From: Burkholderiales bacterium | Lineage (GTDB): Bacteria > Pseudomonadota > Gammaproteobacteria > Burkholderiales > SG8-39 | NCBI GenBank assembly: GCA_014860445.1 | Contig: JACZJT010000017.1 | Span: 80,596 to 144,595 of the forward strand | Direction: 5' to 3' | Length of the DNA: 64,000 bases | Part shown: in pieces, positions 9,584-17,673 of the stretch | Position numbering within the stretch: position 1 is the first letter of the stretch | Layout: each line of letters begins with the position of its first letter | The notes under the pieces: generated by a model | Database searches by the model: none | Seen by the model: only the letters and a program-made list of their open reading frames with translations | Told to the model about the DNA's origin: nothing | Program-made: the position numbers and the translations under genes

Positions 9584-10594
9584 ATGAAAAGTATCGCTAT
9601 TCTTGTCGTTGCGCTAAGTCTGATGGCAGCAGGACCCGCAGCAGCAGATTCCTCCCCCGGAAAGCTGAAAGGTGGCGCAGTCTATGCGCTCCCGCCTTGG
9701 TTCAAGGCAAGCTTCATGGACTTGCGCTCGGACATCGAGGAGGCGAACGATCGCGACAAGCATGTCATGTTGTTCCTGCACCTCGACGAGTGTCCATACT
9801 GCGCCAGGATGCTGAAGGAAAGCTTCACCAGCGGCAGCAGACGGGAATTTATAGAGAAGAACTTCGACGTGATCGGCGTCAATGTCCAGGGGAGCCTGGA
9901 GGTGACATGGGTGGATGGAACAAAATATACCGAGCGAACGCTTTCGCGGTACCTCAGGACATTCGCTACCCCGACAATTGTCTTTCTTGGCGCCGACGGC
10001 AAGAAGGTGTTGCAAATCACCGGGTATCGGGACCCCGGTGCCCTACGCGACGCGCTGGAATACGTTAAGAGCAAGAGCTACAGTATTCAGTCTTTTACCG
10101 ATTACGTGGCCGCAAAAAACAAGCCGGCAATCTACACGTTCCGCGAAAACGCGCAATTCTCGAATGTGACGGACTTCAAGGGTTACAAGAAGCCGCTCGC
10201 GATTCTGTTCGAGGATCAGCATTGCGCCGAATGCACGAAGTTTCACGAGACAACGCTGAATCGCCCGGACGTCGTGGAGGAAATGAAGAAATTTCTCTTT
10301 GTCAGGTTGGACGCCGATTCGAACAAGCCGATAGTTGACCTCAACGGTGCCAAGACGACGCCTGCCGCATGGGCAAAAGCGCTGGATTTGACCTATCGGC
10401 CGGCGGTGGTGATGTTCAATGAAGGCCGCGAGATGTTCCGCGCCGATGGGCGGCTTTTTCACTTTCACTTCAAGGAGGCGCTCCACTACGTCGGCGGCGC
10501 CTACTACAAACGATTTGACACCCTGTCTCAGTTTCGTGCCGCTTACCGATCCGAGCTCCTGAAAAAGGGGATCAACATCGACTTTGCAGAATAG
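9584..10594 (+). CDS. Periplasmic protein with two thioredoxin-like domains
   Basis: This 336-residue protein has a signal peptide (MKSIAILVVALSLMAAG, cleavage near AAADS at about 22). Two thioredoxin-fold units follow. The first has Cys70-Pro-Tyr-Cys73 in LDECPYCARM and the cis-Pro-like FATPTIVF; the second has Cys214-Ala-Glu-Cys217 in DQHCAECTKF. The first resembles SoxW/DsbD-gamma-type thioredoxins, so a periplasmic disulfide-reducing role is likely, but partners are not adjacent. The ATG at 9584 was chosen for the signal peptide. An attC-like core pair lies just after the stop, and the gene sits in the sparse accessory segment. Confidence 0.85.
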   Translation: MKSIAILVVALSLMAAGPAAADSSPGKLKGGAVYALPPWFKASFMDLRSDIEEANDRDKHVMLFLHLDECPYCARMLKESFTSGSRREFIEKNFDVIGVNVQGSLEVTWVDGTKYTERTLSRYLRTFATPTIVFLGADGKKVLQITGYRDPGALRDALEYVKSKSYSIQSFTDYVAAKNKPAIYTFRENAQFSNVTDFKGYKKPLAILFEDQHCAECTKFHETTLNRPDVVEEMKKFLFVRLDADSNKPIVDLNGAKTTPAAWAKALDLTYRPAVVMFNEGREMFRADGRLFHFHFKEALHYVGGAYYKRFDTLSQFRAAYRSELLKKGINIDFAE

Positions 10595-10657
10595 ACGGGC
10601 CGTGACGGTGCAATGAAGTGCGCCACGTCCCCGGTAAGCAATAATCTCTTCTCTGGC

Positions 10658-10699
10658 GCCCAACCGTGTAGCTAACTGGATCGACCGCGAGCGTTGAGC
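10658..10699 (+). repeat. Short attC-like core pair (weak)
   Basis: GCCCAAC at 10658-10664 and GTTGAGC at 10693-10699 fit the RYYYAAC/GTTRRRY simple-site pair of integron attC sites, 63 nt after the thioredoxin gene stop. The internal arms pair poorly. The right end shares the 15-mer beginning GTTGAGCGGCC exactly with the stronger site ending at 11938. Confidence 0.3.
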
Positions 10700-10799
10700 G
10701 GCCGCTTTCTGGCGATGCTTGCGTCCAAGCTTTCGACGCACCGCTTTTCACAATCTCTTAGTTTTGTATGGAAGCGGCAGACGTACAACGGAAGAACGG

Positions 10800-10860
10800 A
10801 TGGATCAAGTCCTTTATCGTAATTCCAGGTGCCGAGTTAGGAACCAGGCGTTGGAGTTAG
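10800..10860 (+). repeat. 61-bp imperfect repeat, copy 1
   Basis: It aligns without gaps to 12721-12781; by hand count 48 of 61 positions agree. Both copies begin with ATG and end GGAGTTAG, and both contain TGCCGAGTTAGG. The two would encode similar short peptides (SRCRVRNQALEL versus SRCRVREQASEL), so they may be remnants of one small coding or structured element. The surrounding gap 10595-11043 holds nothing else I can support. Confidence 0.6.
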
Positions 10861-11043
10861 TGCGCCAAAGCGGTCTCCGAGTAACGAAAACTTGGCTGCT
10901 AAATCATGCATAGGCTCGTCTCATGCGAGTTCTCAGAGCTTTACCATCTGTGGGCTACCGTACGGAAATTGCGCGGGACAACAAGTACGCTTGGGCGCCT
11001 TTGATAGAGAAATCCCTAACAACTCAGTTTCAATCGCGCCGAA

Positions 11044-11820
11044 ATGTCCGCCAAACCCCAGCCCCAGCCCCAGCAGAATCATCTTCTCGCAGCCTTGTCG
11101 CCTGAGGTTCAAGGCCGTTTGTTCCCGTACCTGGAACTGGTGCCACTGCCACTGCGCGCGCTCCTGTATGAATCCCGGCACCCCATGCGTCACGTTTACT
11201 TTCCCACCGATTCCATAGTCTCGCTGCAGTACGTAATGGAAAACGGCGCATCGACCGCGATCCTCGTGGTGGGCAACGAGGGATTGCTGGGCATCACTTT
11301 GTTTATGGGCGGGGAGAGCACGCCGAACCGGTCGCTGGTACAGAGCGCCGGTTACGCATATCGACTCCCCAGACCGCGGGTGAAGGCGGAGTTCAACCGC
11401 CACGGCCAGTTGCTGTTGCTGATGCTGCGCTACACGCAGGCCCTGATTACGCAAATCTCTCAGACCGCAGTTTGCAACCGGCACCATTCGATCGACCAGC
11501 AGCTCTGCCGCTGGCTCCTGCTTTCCATGGATCGTCTGTCACATAACCACTTGACGATGACACAGGAATTCATCGGCAACATGCTCGGCGTTCGCCGCGA
11601 AGGTGTCACCGAGGCCGCGTTAAAATTGCAGCAGCTGGGCGTGATTTCATATTCGCGCGGATTGATCAAGGTGCTTGACCGGACGAAACTTGAAACTCTG
11701 AGTTGCGAGTGCTACGGCGTGGTCAAGAAGGAAACAGATCTGCTGCTACATTACCTGCCGCAGCGCCAAGTGATTGCGAATACGGACTCCATCGCCACTG
11801 CTACGCTTGGAATTTCTTAG
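11044..11820 (+). CDS. Crp/Fnr-family transcriptional regulator
   Basis: This 258-residue protein has an N-terminal cyclic-nucleotide-binding-like beta barrel (about 20-140: HVYFPTDSIVSLQYVMENG, then GNEGLLGITLFMGG). A C-terminal winged helix follows (about 165-225), with the recognition region TQEFIGNMLGVRREGVTEAA. The canonical cAMP phosphate-binding segment is degenerate and no Fnr-type N-terminal Cys cluster is present, so the ligand is unknown; such proteins in betaproteobacteria often act as stress-responsive regulators. No good ribosome binding site precedes the ATG. An attC-like site begins 51 nt after the stop. Confidence 0.85.
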   Translation: MSAKPQPQPQQNHLLAALSPEVQGRLFPYLELVPLPLRALLYESRHPMRHVYFPTDSIVSLQYVMENGASTAILVVGNEGLLGITLFMGGESTPNRSLVQSAGYAYRLPRPRVKAEFNRHGQLLLLMLRYTQALITQISQTAVCNRHHSIDQQLCRWLLLSMDRLSHNHLTMTQEFIGNMLGVRREGVTEAALKLQQLGVISYSRGLIKVLDRTKLETLSCECYGVVKKETDLLLHYLPQRQVIANTDSIATATLGIS

Positions 11821-11871
11821 GCAGTGAGACGTCAATGAAGACGGTGCTTGGGAAGCGATTATTTGGCCGCG

Positions 11872-11938
11872 GCCCAACAAGGCGCTTCAGCCGGACTTCG
11901 CGCCCTCGGCGCTCGTCGTCTGAGCCTAGGTGTTGAGC
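11872..11938 (+). repeat. attC-like integron recombination site
   Basis: This is a 67-nt imperfect palindrome. The outer simple sites are GCCCAAC (11872-11878) and GTTGAGC (11932-11938), matching RYYYAAC and GTTRRRY. The 19-nt left arm (11872-11890) matches the reverse complement of the right arm (11920-11938) apart from an internal mismatched spacer. A central GCGCC/GGCGC hairpin fills the middle. The site starts 51 nt after the Crp-type gene stop, the geometry of a gene cassette. No integrase gene is in the window. Confidence 0.5.
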
Positions 11939-12022
11939 GGCCGCTTCCCTGAAGCTGCCACTCGTCACTGAGTACTCGCGACCCAAAGCGGCACTAGTAC
12001 ATATTCAGAAGGCGGACGCTCA

Positions 12023-12096
12023 ATCGGGATAGAAAGGAGCCTCTCGGCTCCTCCCTCCCACAACGCCGGACGTACGGGTCGCGTATCATGCGGTTC
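12023..12096 (-). mobile_element. Group II intron 3' remnant (domain V-VI-like)
   Basis: Read on the minus strand, GAACCGCATGATACG followed by CCCGTACGTCCGG resembles the conserved domain V. It is followed by a GGGAGGAGCC-GAGA-GGCTCC hairpin and an ATCCCGAT-type 3' end like domain VI. No reverse transcriptase/maturase frame survives upstream, so it would be a decayed 3' end only. The region up to about 12240 may be older intron sequence. Confidence 0.45.
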
Positions 12097-12306
12097 GATG
12101 AATTGAATTCCTACCGTGGTGCAAGGCTCGGTAGTCCCAATTGGCACACGCGGGGCCGGGGACGAAATGTCGTTAGCATGCTTGGCCCGGCACGGCGGCT
12201 GGACTGCAAATCCAGCTTTGTGCCATTCTTCTCCAGGATTGAGTGACGCTATCTGAGGTCCTGCCATGTTTATTGCCAGGCGTCCTGAATATTTCGGTGG
12301 TAGACA

Positions 12307-12684
12307 TTGAACCCGTGGATGATTGTTGGTGTCTTGTTTCTGCTGATCGGTGCGGCCGGCGTTGCGCTGCCATTGTTGCCCACAACCCCGTTTGTCCTGG
12401 CTGCGGCGGCCTGTTTTGCGAGGTCCTCGCCCAGAATGCATGCATGGTTACTGGCGAATCGCGTCTTTGGTCCGATGATTTTGAATTGGGAAAACAAGAA
12501 GTGCATTCCGCTGCGGGCGAAATTGCTGGCTTTGACGATGATGACTGCGGTTGGCGGGACTTCCATTCTCGTTTTTGTTCCGCCCGGCTGGCCCAAGCTG
12601 GCAGGCCTGGGATTGACTGCCCTGGGCTGTCTGGTCGTATTGTCTTTAAGAACATGTCCGGCCACTGACGATCAAAGCCGTTAG
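12307..12684 (+). CDS. DUF454 (YbaN-type) inner-membrane protein
   Basis: This 125-residue membrane protein has a TTG start (or ATG at 12319). The family signature is clear: GAAGVALPLLPTTPFVLAAAACFARSSP, here described as the LPLLPTTPF loop (about residues 20-29) and HAWLLANRVFGPMI (about 45-58). Two C-terminal spans follow (about 72-112). YbaN-family proteins are widespread small inner-membrane proteins of uncertain function. It is isolated, downstream of the intron remnant, with no operon partner. Confidence 0.85.
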   Translation: MNPWMIVGVLFLLIGAAGVALPLLPTTPFVLAAAACFARSSPRMHAWLLANRVFGPMILNWENKKCIPLRAKLLALTMMTAVGGTSILVFVPPGWPKLAGLGLTALGCLVVLSLRTCPATDDQSR

Positions 12685-13058
12685 TCGGACGGTTTCATCG
12701 GCGTTGGTCCGTCAAGCCTGATGGAACAAGGTTTTGATTGCGATTCGAGATGCCGAGTTAGGGAGCAGGCGTCGGAGTTAGGTCGTCTGCCGTCCCCGGC
12801 AATATTGAAAAGCAGACCTTGGACTGATTTTCAACAGATCGCCGACTTCCCTGACCGCCACCGGTTGAGTCCGCGGCCACAAGCGGCCATGCGCGATGCC
12901 ACCCCCCTCCGCTGTAGCCAAAAATATTTCGGGACCTATTTTAATATCCGCCGCGTCATAGCCTGTATGCGCGTGTCCACGCACTTGCAAAGTCGTGGCG
13001 GGCGCGGCCGGATCGGGTTTTCCGATAATCGTTATTTCTCTAGCAAAAGGATAAAGTC
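12685..13058. other. Intergenic region holding repeat copy 2
   Basis: About 370 bases. Positions 12721-12781 are the second copy of the 61-bp repeat described at 10800-10860. The rest has no supported gene; a good AAAGGATA ribosome binding site for the next gene lies near 13050. Confidence 0.5.
12721..12781 (+). repeat. 61-bp imperfect repeat, copy 2
   Basis: Partner of 10800-10860, same orientation and no gaps, about 79 percent identical by hand count. The most conserved part is TGCCGAGTTAGG followed by GCAGGCGT. Confidence 0.6.
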
Positions 13059-13427
13059 ATGTCAGATGCAAAAAAGCTGGTGGTGGTCGTCACGAACGGA
13101 TTCAACGATGAACGCGCGTCCGTCGCATGGAGTATCGCGAACGGCGGCATTGCTTCAGGGTTCAAGGTCACAATGTTTCTGGTCAGCTCCGGTGTCGATT
13201 GGGTACGCAGGAAGGCGGCGGAAGTCGCCCGCTTGAACCCGCTCGACCCTCCGGTGAAAGACATGATCCAGACCGTCCTGGACAGCGGTGGCACGATCAT
13301 GGTCTGCCCGCCGTGCGCGAAGGTTCGCGGCTATGACCAGTCGGATTTCATCGACGGCGTGCAGCTCGCCGGTTCGGTGGCAATGTTGGGCGTAGTGAGC
13401 GAAGGCGCCCACACATTGACCTTTTAG
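13059..13427 (+). CDS. DsrE-family sulfur-relay-like protein
   Basis: This 122-residue DsrE/F-like protein begins with LVVVVTNGFNDERASVAW and has GFKVTMFLVSSGVDWVRR, both typical of the flavodoxin-like DsrE fold. The candidate active Cys lies in TIMVCPPCAKVRGY (two Cys at about 87 and 90). Family members carry persulfide sulfur or act as uncharacterised oxidoreductases. No dsr, sox or tus genes are nearby, so the physiological role is open. A strong AAAGGATA ribosome binding site precedes the ATG. Confidence 0.85.
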   Translation: MSDAKKLVVVVTNGFNDERASVAWSIANGGIASGFKVTMFLVSSGVDWVRRKAAEVARLNPLDPPVKDMIQTVLDSGGTIMVCPPCAKVRGYDQSDFIDGVQLAGSVAMLGVVSEGAHTLTF

Positions 13428-13535
13428 CAACCAGGATCGCCGGGTCTCGGATTTTTCTTGCGTAATCGGGACCTGGCACGCGGTTCAACGCGTCTATTGA
13501 AATAGTACCTTTGTTACGAAAGCCAGGGTGTGTCC

Positions 13536-14267
13536 ATGTGTGAACTTTTTGCAATGAGCGCGGGGCGTCCGACGGATGTGGACCGCTATTTGTCCCGACT
13601 GATCCCGCGCGGCGGAAGAATCGGCCCTCATGCGGATGGCTGGGGCGTTGCCTATTTCGAGGGGCGCGCTTCACGTATCTTCAAAGACGCCTCGCCGGCC
13701 GCGGAAAGCCGCTACCTTGCGATACTGGCCAAGGCCCGGCTGAAAAGCACTGCCGTGGTGGCGCACATTCGCAAGGCCAACCCCGCGATTGTGGGCAGGG
13801 CGACCGCCAATACCCATCCGTTCGAACGCGAATGGAACGGTCGGTCCTGGGTGTTCGCGCACAATGGCAAGCTCCCGGGAATCCAGGACCAAGCGGACGG
13901 CCGGGGCGGACGATTCAAGCCATTGGGCGATACCGATTCAGAACAGGCTTTTTGCCTCCTGCTGAATGCCATGGCGCAGGAAATCGATTGCGGCGACGAG
14001 GTATCGCCGCGAAGCATCCAAAGCGCCCTGATGCCGGTGGTGGACATGCTGTCGCGTCTGGGTGAATTCAATTTTATCCTGAGCAATGGCGAATACACGA
14101 TTGTTCACGCGCACACCAGGCTGCACGTGCTGGAAAAGTCGCCTGATGCAGCGGCGCGCGGGAACCCCGTGGCATTGCTCGCTACCGCGCCGTTGACGGG
14201 CGAAAACTGGAGGCCCTTGTCGCCGGGCAGTACCTGTGTGTATAAAGAAGGCAGGCTGGCCGGGTAA
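13536..14267 (+). CDS. Class II glutamine amidotransferase (YafJ-like)
   Basis: This 243-residue Ntn-type amidotransferase has Cys2 of MCELFAMS as the predicted nucleophile after Met removal. That is why the ATG at 13536 was chosen over the GTG six bases upstream. GPHADGWGVAYFEG, VVAHIRKAN, NTHPFEREW and VFAHNGKLPG are the family's glutamine-binding and oxyanion elements. YafJ-type proteins hydrolyse the gamma-glutamyl amide, but their acceptor is unknown. It is followed after 4 nt by the sigma factor gene, so the three genes 13536-15158 probably form an operon. Confidence 0.88.
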   Translation: MCELFAMSAGRPTDVDRYLSRLIPRGGRIGPHADGWGVAYFEGRASRIFKDASPAAESRYLAILAKARLKSTAVVAHIRKANPAIVGRATANTHPFEREWNGRSWVFAHNGKLPGIQDQADGRGGRFKPLGDTDSEQAFCLLLNAMAQEIDCGDEVSPRSIQSALMPVVDMLSRLGEFNFILSNGEYTIVHAHTRLHVLEKSPDAAARGNPVALLATAPLTGENWRPLSPGSTCVYKEGRLAG

Positions 14268-14271
14268 TCAA

Positions 14272-14898
14272 ATGGCGGAACCGACAGACATGAAAGCGAT
14301 ATTCAGTCGTTGCGTCGAAGAGAACATGGATTCCCTTTATGCCTTTGCCCTGCGTCTGACCCGCAACAGCGCGGATGCGGAGGATGTGGTCGCTGAATCG
14401 GTCGCCAAGGCATGGGCGGCCTTTCACACCCTGGAAGATCAAAACCGGTTTCGGTCCTGGATGTTTCAAATTCTGCATAACTGCTTCATCAGCGACTACC
14501 GGAAAAAGTCCGCCAGACCCGTTGAAATCGGCTATCAGGAAGCATCGTACGGAGATCAAGACCATGAGGAGCACGAAATTGCGTCGCTGCTGATCGAGCA
14601 ACCCGACGACTTTCTCCTCTGGTGGGCAAACCCGGAACGCGAGTTCGCCAACAATCTGCTGGGCCGGGACATCATGTCCGCCATCGAGATCCTGCCGGAA
14701 TCCTTTCGTGCCACGGTCCTGCTGATCAGCGTGGAAAACCTTTCATACGATGAAGCCGCCGAGGTGCTGGGTGTGTCGCCCGGCACGATACGGTCCCGGA
14801 TGAACCGGGGAAGAACATTGTTGCAAAAAGCCCTCTGGCAGCATGCCAAGGACGCAGGATTAACCCGGCACAACACCTTGACGGAGCGTGCGACATGA
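14272..14898 (+). CDS. ECF-type RNA polymerase sigma factor
   Basis: This is a 208-residue sigma-70 family factor of the extracytoplasmic function group. Region 2 covers about 15-85 (LYAFALRLTRNSADAEDVVAES, RFRSWMFQILHNCFISDYRK). Region 4 covers about 145-195 (LSYDEAAEVLGVSPGTIRSRMNRGR). An acidic linker with DHEEHE and the unusual FLLWWANPE lies between. The ATG at 14272 was chosen because it follows the amidotransferase stop closely; an upstream frame extension exists. It overlaps the anti-sigma gene by 4 nt (ATGA), so translation is coupled. Confidence 0.92.
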   Translation: MAEPTDMKAIFSRCVEENMDSLYAFALRLTRNSADAEDVVAESVAKAWAAFHTLEDQNRFRSWMFQILHNCFISDYRKKSARPVEIGYQEASYGDQDHEEHEIASLLIEQPDDFLLWWANPEREFANNLLGRDIMSAIEILPESFRATVLLISVENLSYDEAAEVLGVSPGTIRSRMNRGRTLLQKALWQHAKDAGLTRHNTLTERAT

Positions 14899-15158
14899 GC
14901 GGTAGTAAGAGCATTCCCGCGATAACCGACAGTGATTGCCTACAGGCGATGGATCATCTATACGCCTATCTCGACGGCGAGTTGGGCGATCATCCCGAAA
15001 CATTCGCGATCGTCGAGCATCATCTGGGGCATTGCAAGAGTTGCTTTTCTCGCGCCGAGATGGAGCGCGTTCTGAACGAACGTCTCAAGGAATCTGGCAA
15101 GGGGGACGCGCCCGATTCGCTGAAAAAACGCCTGCGTAAGTTGATGAATAATTTATAG
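14895..15158 (+). CDS. Anti-sigma factor, zinc-binding (zf-HC2 type)
   Basis: This 87-residue protein has the ZAS motif His-x3-Cys-x2-Cys in HHLGHCKSCFSR and an upstream Cys in DSDCLQAM. It has no membrane segment, so it is a soluble anti-sigma factor, like RsrA/ChrR-type regulators that sense redox or metal. The 4-nt overlap with the sigma gene is the usual arrangement. The pair probably answers oxidative or thiol stress, but the signal is not visible. Confidence 0.87.
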   Translation: MSGSKSIPAITDSDCLQAMDHLYAYLDGELGDHPETFAIVEHHLGHCKSCFSRAEMERVLNERLKESGKGDAPDSLKKRLRKLMNNL

Positions 15159-15501
15159 CGATACTGACCGGCCCTGGACAGCCATTTAAGAAGTTTGCCC
15201 AAGGCGGCCGCCCAACACCTTTCGTGCTGGAAGCGGGCGAGTCGTATCGTTGTGCCTCGCGTTCTCGCCTGGGCATCTGGGCCTTCGAGACCGCAAAGGT
15301 ACAGATTGCCTGAGGAACAGCAAATGTCCTCGATGTGTTGCGAGCCCCCCTTGGCGCATGGAAAAGCGGACTTTGCCCTTAGCCCGCAGCAAGTCGGGGT
15401 CATCCGGGACTGCAACCGGCCATTAGCGGTCGGTTCTGGAAACGACAGAAATCGCCACAAGTCATTCGAACACTGCCCAAAAAAAGCCTTTACCGCGACG
15501 T
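15159..15501. other. Intergenic region with degenerate repeats
   Basis: About 340 bases between convergent genes. A GCCCAAC at 15210-15216 and phrases such as AGCGGTCGGTTCTGG belong to the recurrent intergenic family, but no complete attC-like pair was found. No gene was seen. Confidence 0.4.
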
Positions 15502-16347
15502 CTATCTCGCAATAGTGGCAGCTTCCTTGACTATGCGAGATTCTAGAGCTTTTGCTGCGGCCAACTTAACTCCGCTGTCCTCGTCGGATTTAGATAGAGC
15601 CTTAAAATACTCGACGGAATTCATTCTCGGTTCAGAAACCGCTACCGAGCTTATAAATGCCGCAGCGGCCGAGTCAGGGTCTCCCTGTTTTGCCAGTACC
15701 AATCCCAAGGCGACCCATGCCGCTCCGCGCCCCGGATCCAAGGCAATTGATTCAACCAGGACATTCTTCGCGTCGTCCAATCTTTCATAGGCAATTAAAG
15801 CGTATCCCAGATTTGTTCGTAGCTCCGCATCGCTGGGGTCCGCTTTTTTCGCTTCGTTAAGGCGAACGATCGCCGCTTCGTACGAGCCTTCTTTAAAGGC
15901 AATAAGTGCGGATTTTTCTTTTTCTCGGGCAAGGTTGTGGTCACCAACTGCTGGCTTCGGGATTGCATCGATAGCCGCCTTTGTGGCAAGCATCACCCCC
16001 CTATCGCCAGCCATTCCAGCGGCCAGCATTGCATACACTCCGACTGTCGGCGCGACGCCCTGTGGTGGCCAGACATTTGGCATGACAGAATCCGCTGGCG
16101 CTTGTGGCAATGGTGGCTCTGACAGCCCTTGGGAATAGCTAGACGTCGAATCTACCGTTACGTCTGATTTAATCGCCGGATTCTGGCCCCGATCAGATGC
16201 CCCTGCGATCCTCAACGCGACAGTCCCTGAGGTTGACGCATCGCCGTCGCTTTCGTACATGCTTGACACAAGAGCCAGTCCAATAACAGCGGCAGCAACA
16301 ATAGCTATAGCTATCGTTGCTGCTTCAGAATCGCGTTTCGAGGCCAC
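15502..16347 (-). CDS. Membrane-anchored TPR protein
   Basis: This 281-residue protein has a GTG start. One N-terminal membrane anchor (about 10-30, TIAIAIVAAAVIGLALVSSM) is followed by a Ser/Pro/Gln-rich linker to about 130. Tandem TPR-like helices follow at about 135-255: SALIAFKEGSYEAAIVRLNEA, then NLGYALIAYERLDDAKNVL, then AAWVALGLVLAKQGDPDSAA, each two helices of a repeat. It would act as an envelope protein-interaction scaffold; the partner is unknown. It is on the same strand as, and downstream of, the lipoprotein gene at 16456-16860. Confidence 0.75.
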   Translation of the reverse strand: MASKRDSEAATIAIAIVAAAVIGLALVSSMYESDGDASTSGTVALRIAGASDRGQNPAIKSDVTVDSTSSYSQGLSEPPLPQAPADSVMPNVWPPQGVAPTVGVYAMLAAGMAGDRGVMLATKAAIDAIPKPAVGDHNLAREKEKSALIAFKEGSYEAAIVRLNEAKKADPSDAELRTNLGYALIAYERLDDAKNVLVESIALDPGRGAAWVALGLVLAKQGDPDSAAAAFISSVAVSEPRMNSVEYFKALSKSDEDSGVKLAAAKALESRIVKEAATIAR

Positions 16348-16455
16348 AATCGACGCAATGCTTGGTTGCCTGCGTCAACGATAACAACAACGCCGCGCCA
16401 GTCAAGGCAAGCTGCAACTATTGCTCGATGCGGTTCAAGACGCCCGCTGCACAGA

Positions 16456-16860
16456 TCAGCTACGGGTGCACCGGATATAAGTGGTGCAGTTATTCGGGAA
16501 CGGATTCCCGCTTAGTAACTGACATTGTGACGATGCCTCGGATTGCGAAGTTACAGGAAAAGCGCCTCCCGAGTTAGTAACTGCAGAATACCCGACGAGG
16601 CCTAAATTCCGAACGGCGGGCATGCAGTAGCCCGTAGATCCATCTGCAAACCCGCCAACATTCAAATTGGCCTGTTTTGTCCCGCAGAAGAAGAAATTTC
16701 CGTACCCATCGGAAAGCTGGCTGCACTGTTGCTCCGCAGTCAAGGTCACAGGCGCACTAGTTCCGAGTCCATCTAACCCGCCGCCTCCGCCACATCCAAT
16801 TAGGGTGACGCACATAGTTGAACCGGCAAATAGCAACATAAGACTAAATTTTCCTTTCAT
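16456..16860 (-). CDS. Putative lipoprotein, Cys-rich, unknown function
   Basis: This 134-residue protein has a lipoprotein signal (MKGKFSLMLLFAGSTM, lipobox LIGC with Cys at about 23) followed by a poly-Gly run. The mature part holds further Cys residues (QQCSQL, FFCGTK, GYCMP, SQCQLL, NNCTTYIRC) that could form disulfides in the envelope. The ATG at 16858-16860 was chosen for its GGGGAG ribosome binding site and signal; the longer frame adds nothing recognisable. A GGTACAG-type palindrome lies 105 nt upstream. Confidence 0.7.
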   Translation of the reverse strand: MKGKFSLMLLFAGSTMCVTLIGCGGGGGLDGLGTSAPVTLTAEQQCSQLSDGYGNFFFCGTKQANLNVGGFADGSTGYCMPAVRNLGLVGYSAVTNSGGAFPVTSQSEASSQCQLLSGNPFPNNCTTYIRCTRS

Positions 16861-16964
16861 GTTTTCTCCCCTATCATTAACCGCGACAGTACGGCTCGGA
16901 TAAGCATGGCAAGATGTGCATACGCTTAGCTTCCGCATGCCTATCGTTCGCCAATATGCAGGTT

Positions 16965-16980
16965 GGTACAGACCTGTACC
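16965..16980. promoter_or_regulatory. GGTACAG palindrome, copy 1
   Basis: The 16-mer GGTACAGACCTGTACC is palindromic except for its central pair. It lies 105 nt upstream of the lipoprotein start codon at 16860. The same core recurs perfectly at 20963-20980 upstream of another minus-strand gene. Likely an operator for a dimeric regulator; the protein is unknown. Confidence 0.5.
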
Positions 16981-17673
16981 TAAAAGGCGGGCACTGCGGC
17001 CCGTAATAGTCCTTGGGACTCGGAATTAGTGACCGATCCGTATGGACGGTCTCTTGTTGGTGCCGACGTCCAAATTCAAAAATACCACAACGACAATGTG
17101 GATATCCTACGGTCGCTGATAACAGGGATGCAATAGTCCGTTTGGTCTATACGGTATTGGGCACAAGCAACACCGCTTTTGCCTGAGTGTTTCCGCTCGT
17201 ATTGGTAATGGACTTGAGAGCGCGACGGATGTGCGCGATAAGATACCAGCAGGTCACTCGATAAGACGTCGGCTTTGGGTCGATAGCACCATTTCGCTGA
17301 TTGAGGAAGCGGACTTCCGTCGTTCGATCAACGAAATGTAACTGCCGAAGCTCACTGCCGGCCATTTTCAGACTATAAGGGGCGCATAAAATCGAGCAAC
17401 CGAACGACGGATTCCAATTCCTAAAGCCGACCCCGGGGCCGCTCATTCTGCGTCGCAAGAAGATATTGAGACCGATGTCATTCATGTGGCAGAGTAACCT
17501 TCGGATTTTGAATGGGAGTACTATGTCCGGCGCAAGCATGGAAATTCAGAATATTTCGATAGCAATCTCTTCGAAAAGCAGCGGTAGAGCATACGTGGAC
17601 GGCTGACCAGCATCGGTGTTTTTACGCAAAGTACGACGCTCGAATCCTATACCGAGAGAGTTTCCAATCAACG
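16981..17673. other. Long intergenic region, no supported gene
   Basis: About 690 bases. Around 17270-17320 the phrases TCGGCTTTGGGTCGATAG and GAAGCGGACTTCC match the degenerate repeat family seen in other gaps. Reading frames of up to 130 codons occur on the minus strand but lack family features. No ribosome binding site is obvious for the next gene. Confidence 0.45.

Noticed and set aside
17147-17539. Possible 130-residue minus-strand gene
   Set aside because: No ribosome binding site or family features, and it covers a stretch of the degenerate intergenic repeat.
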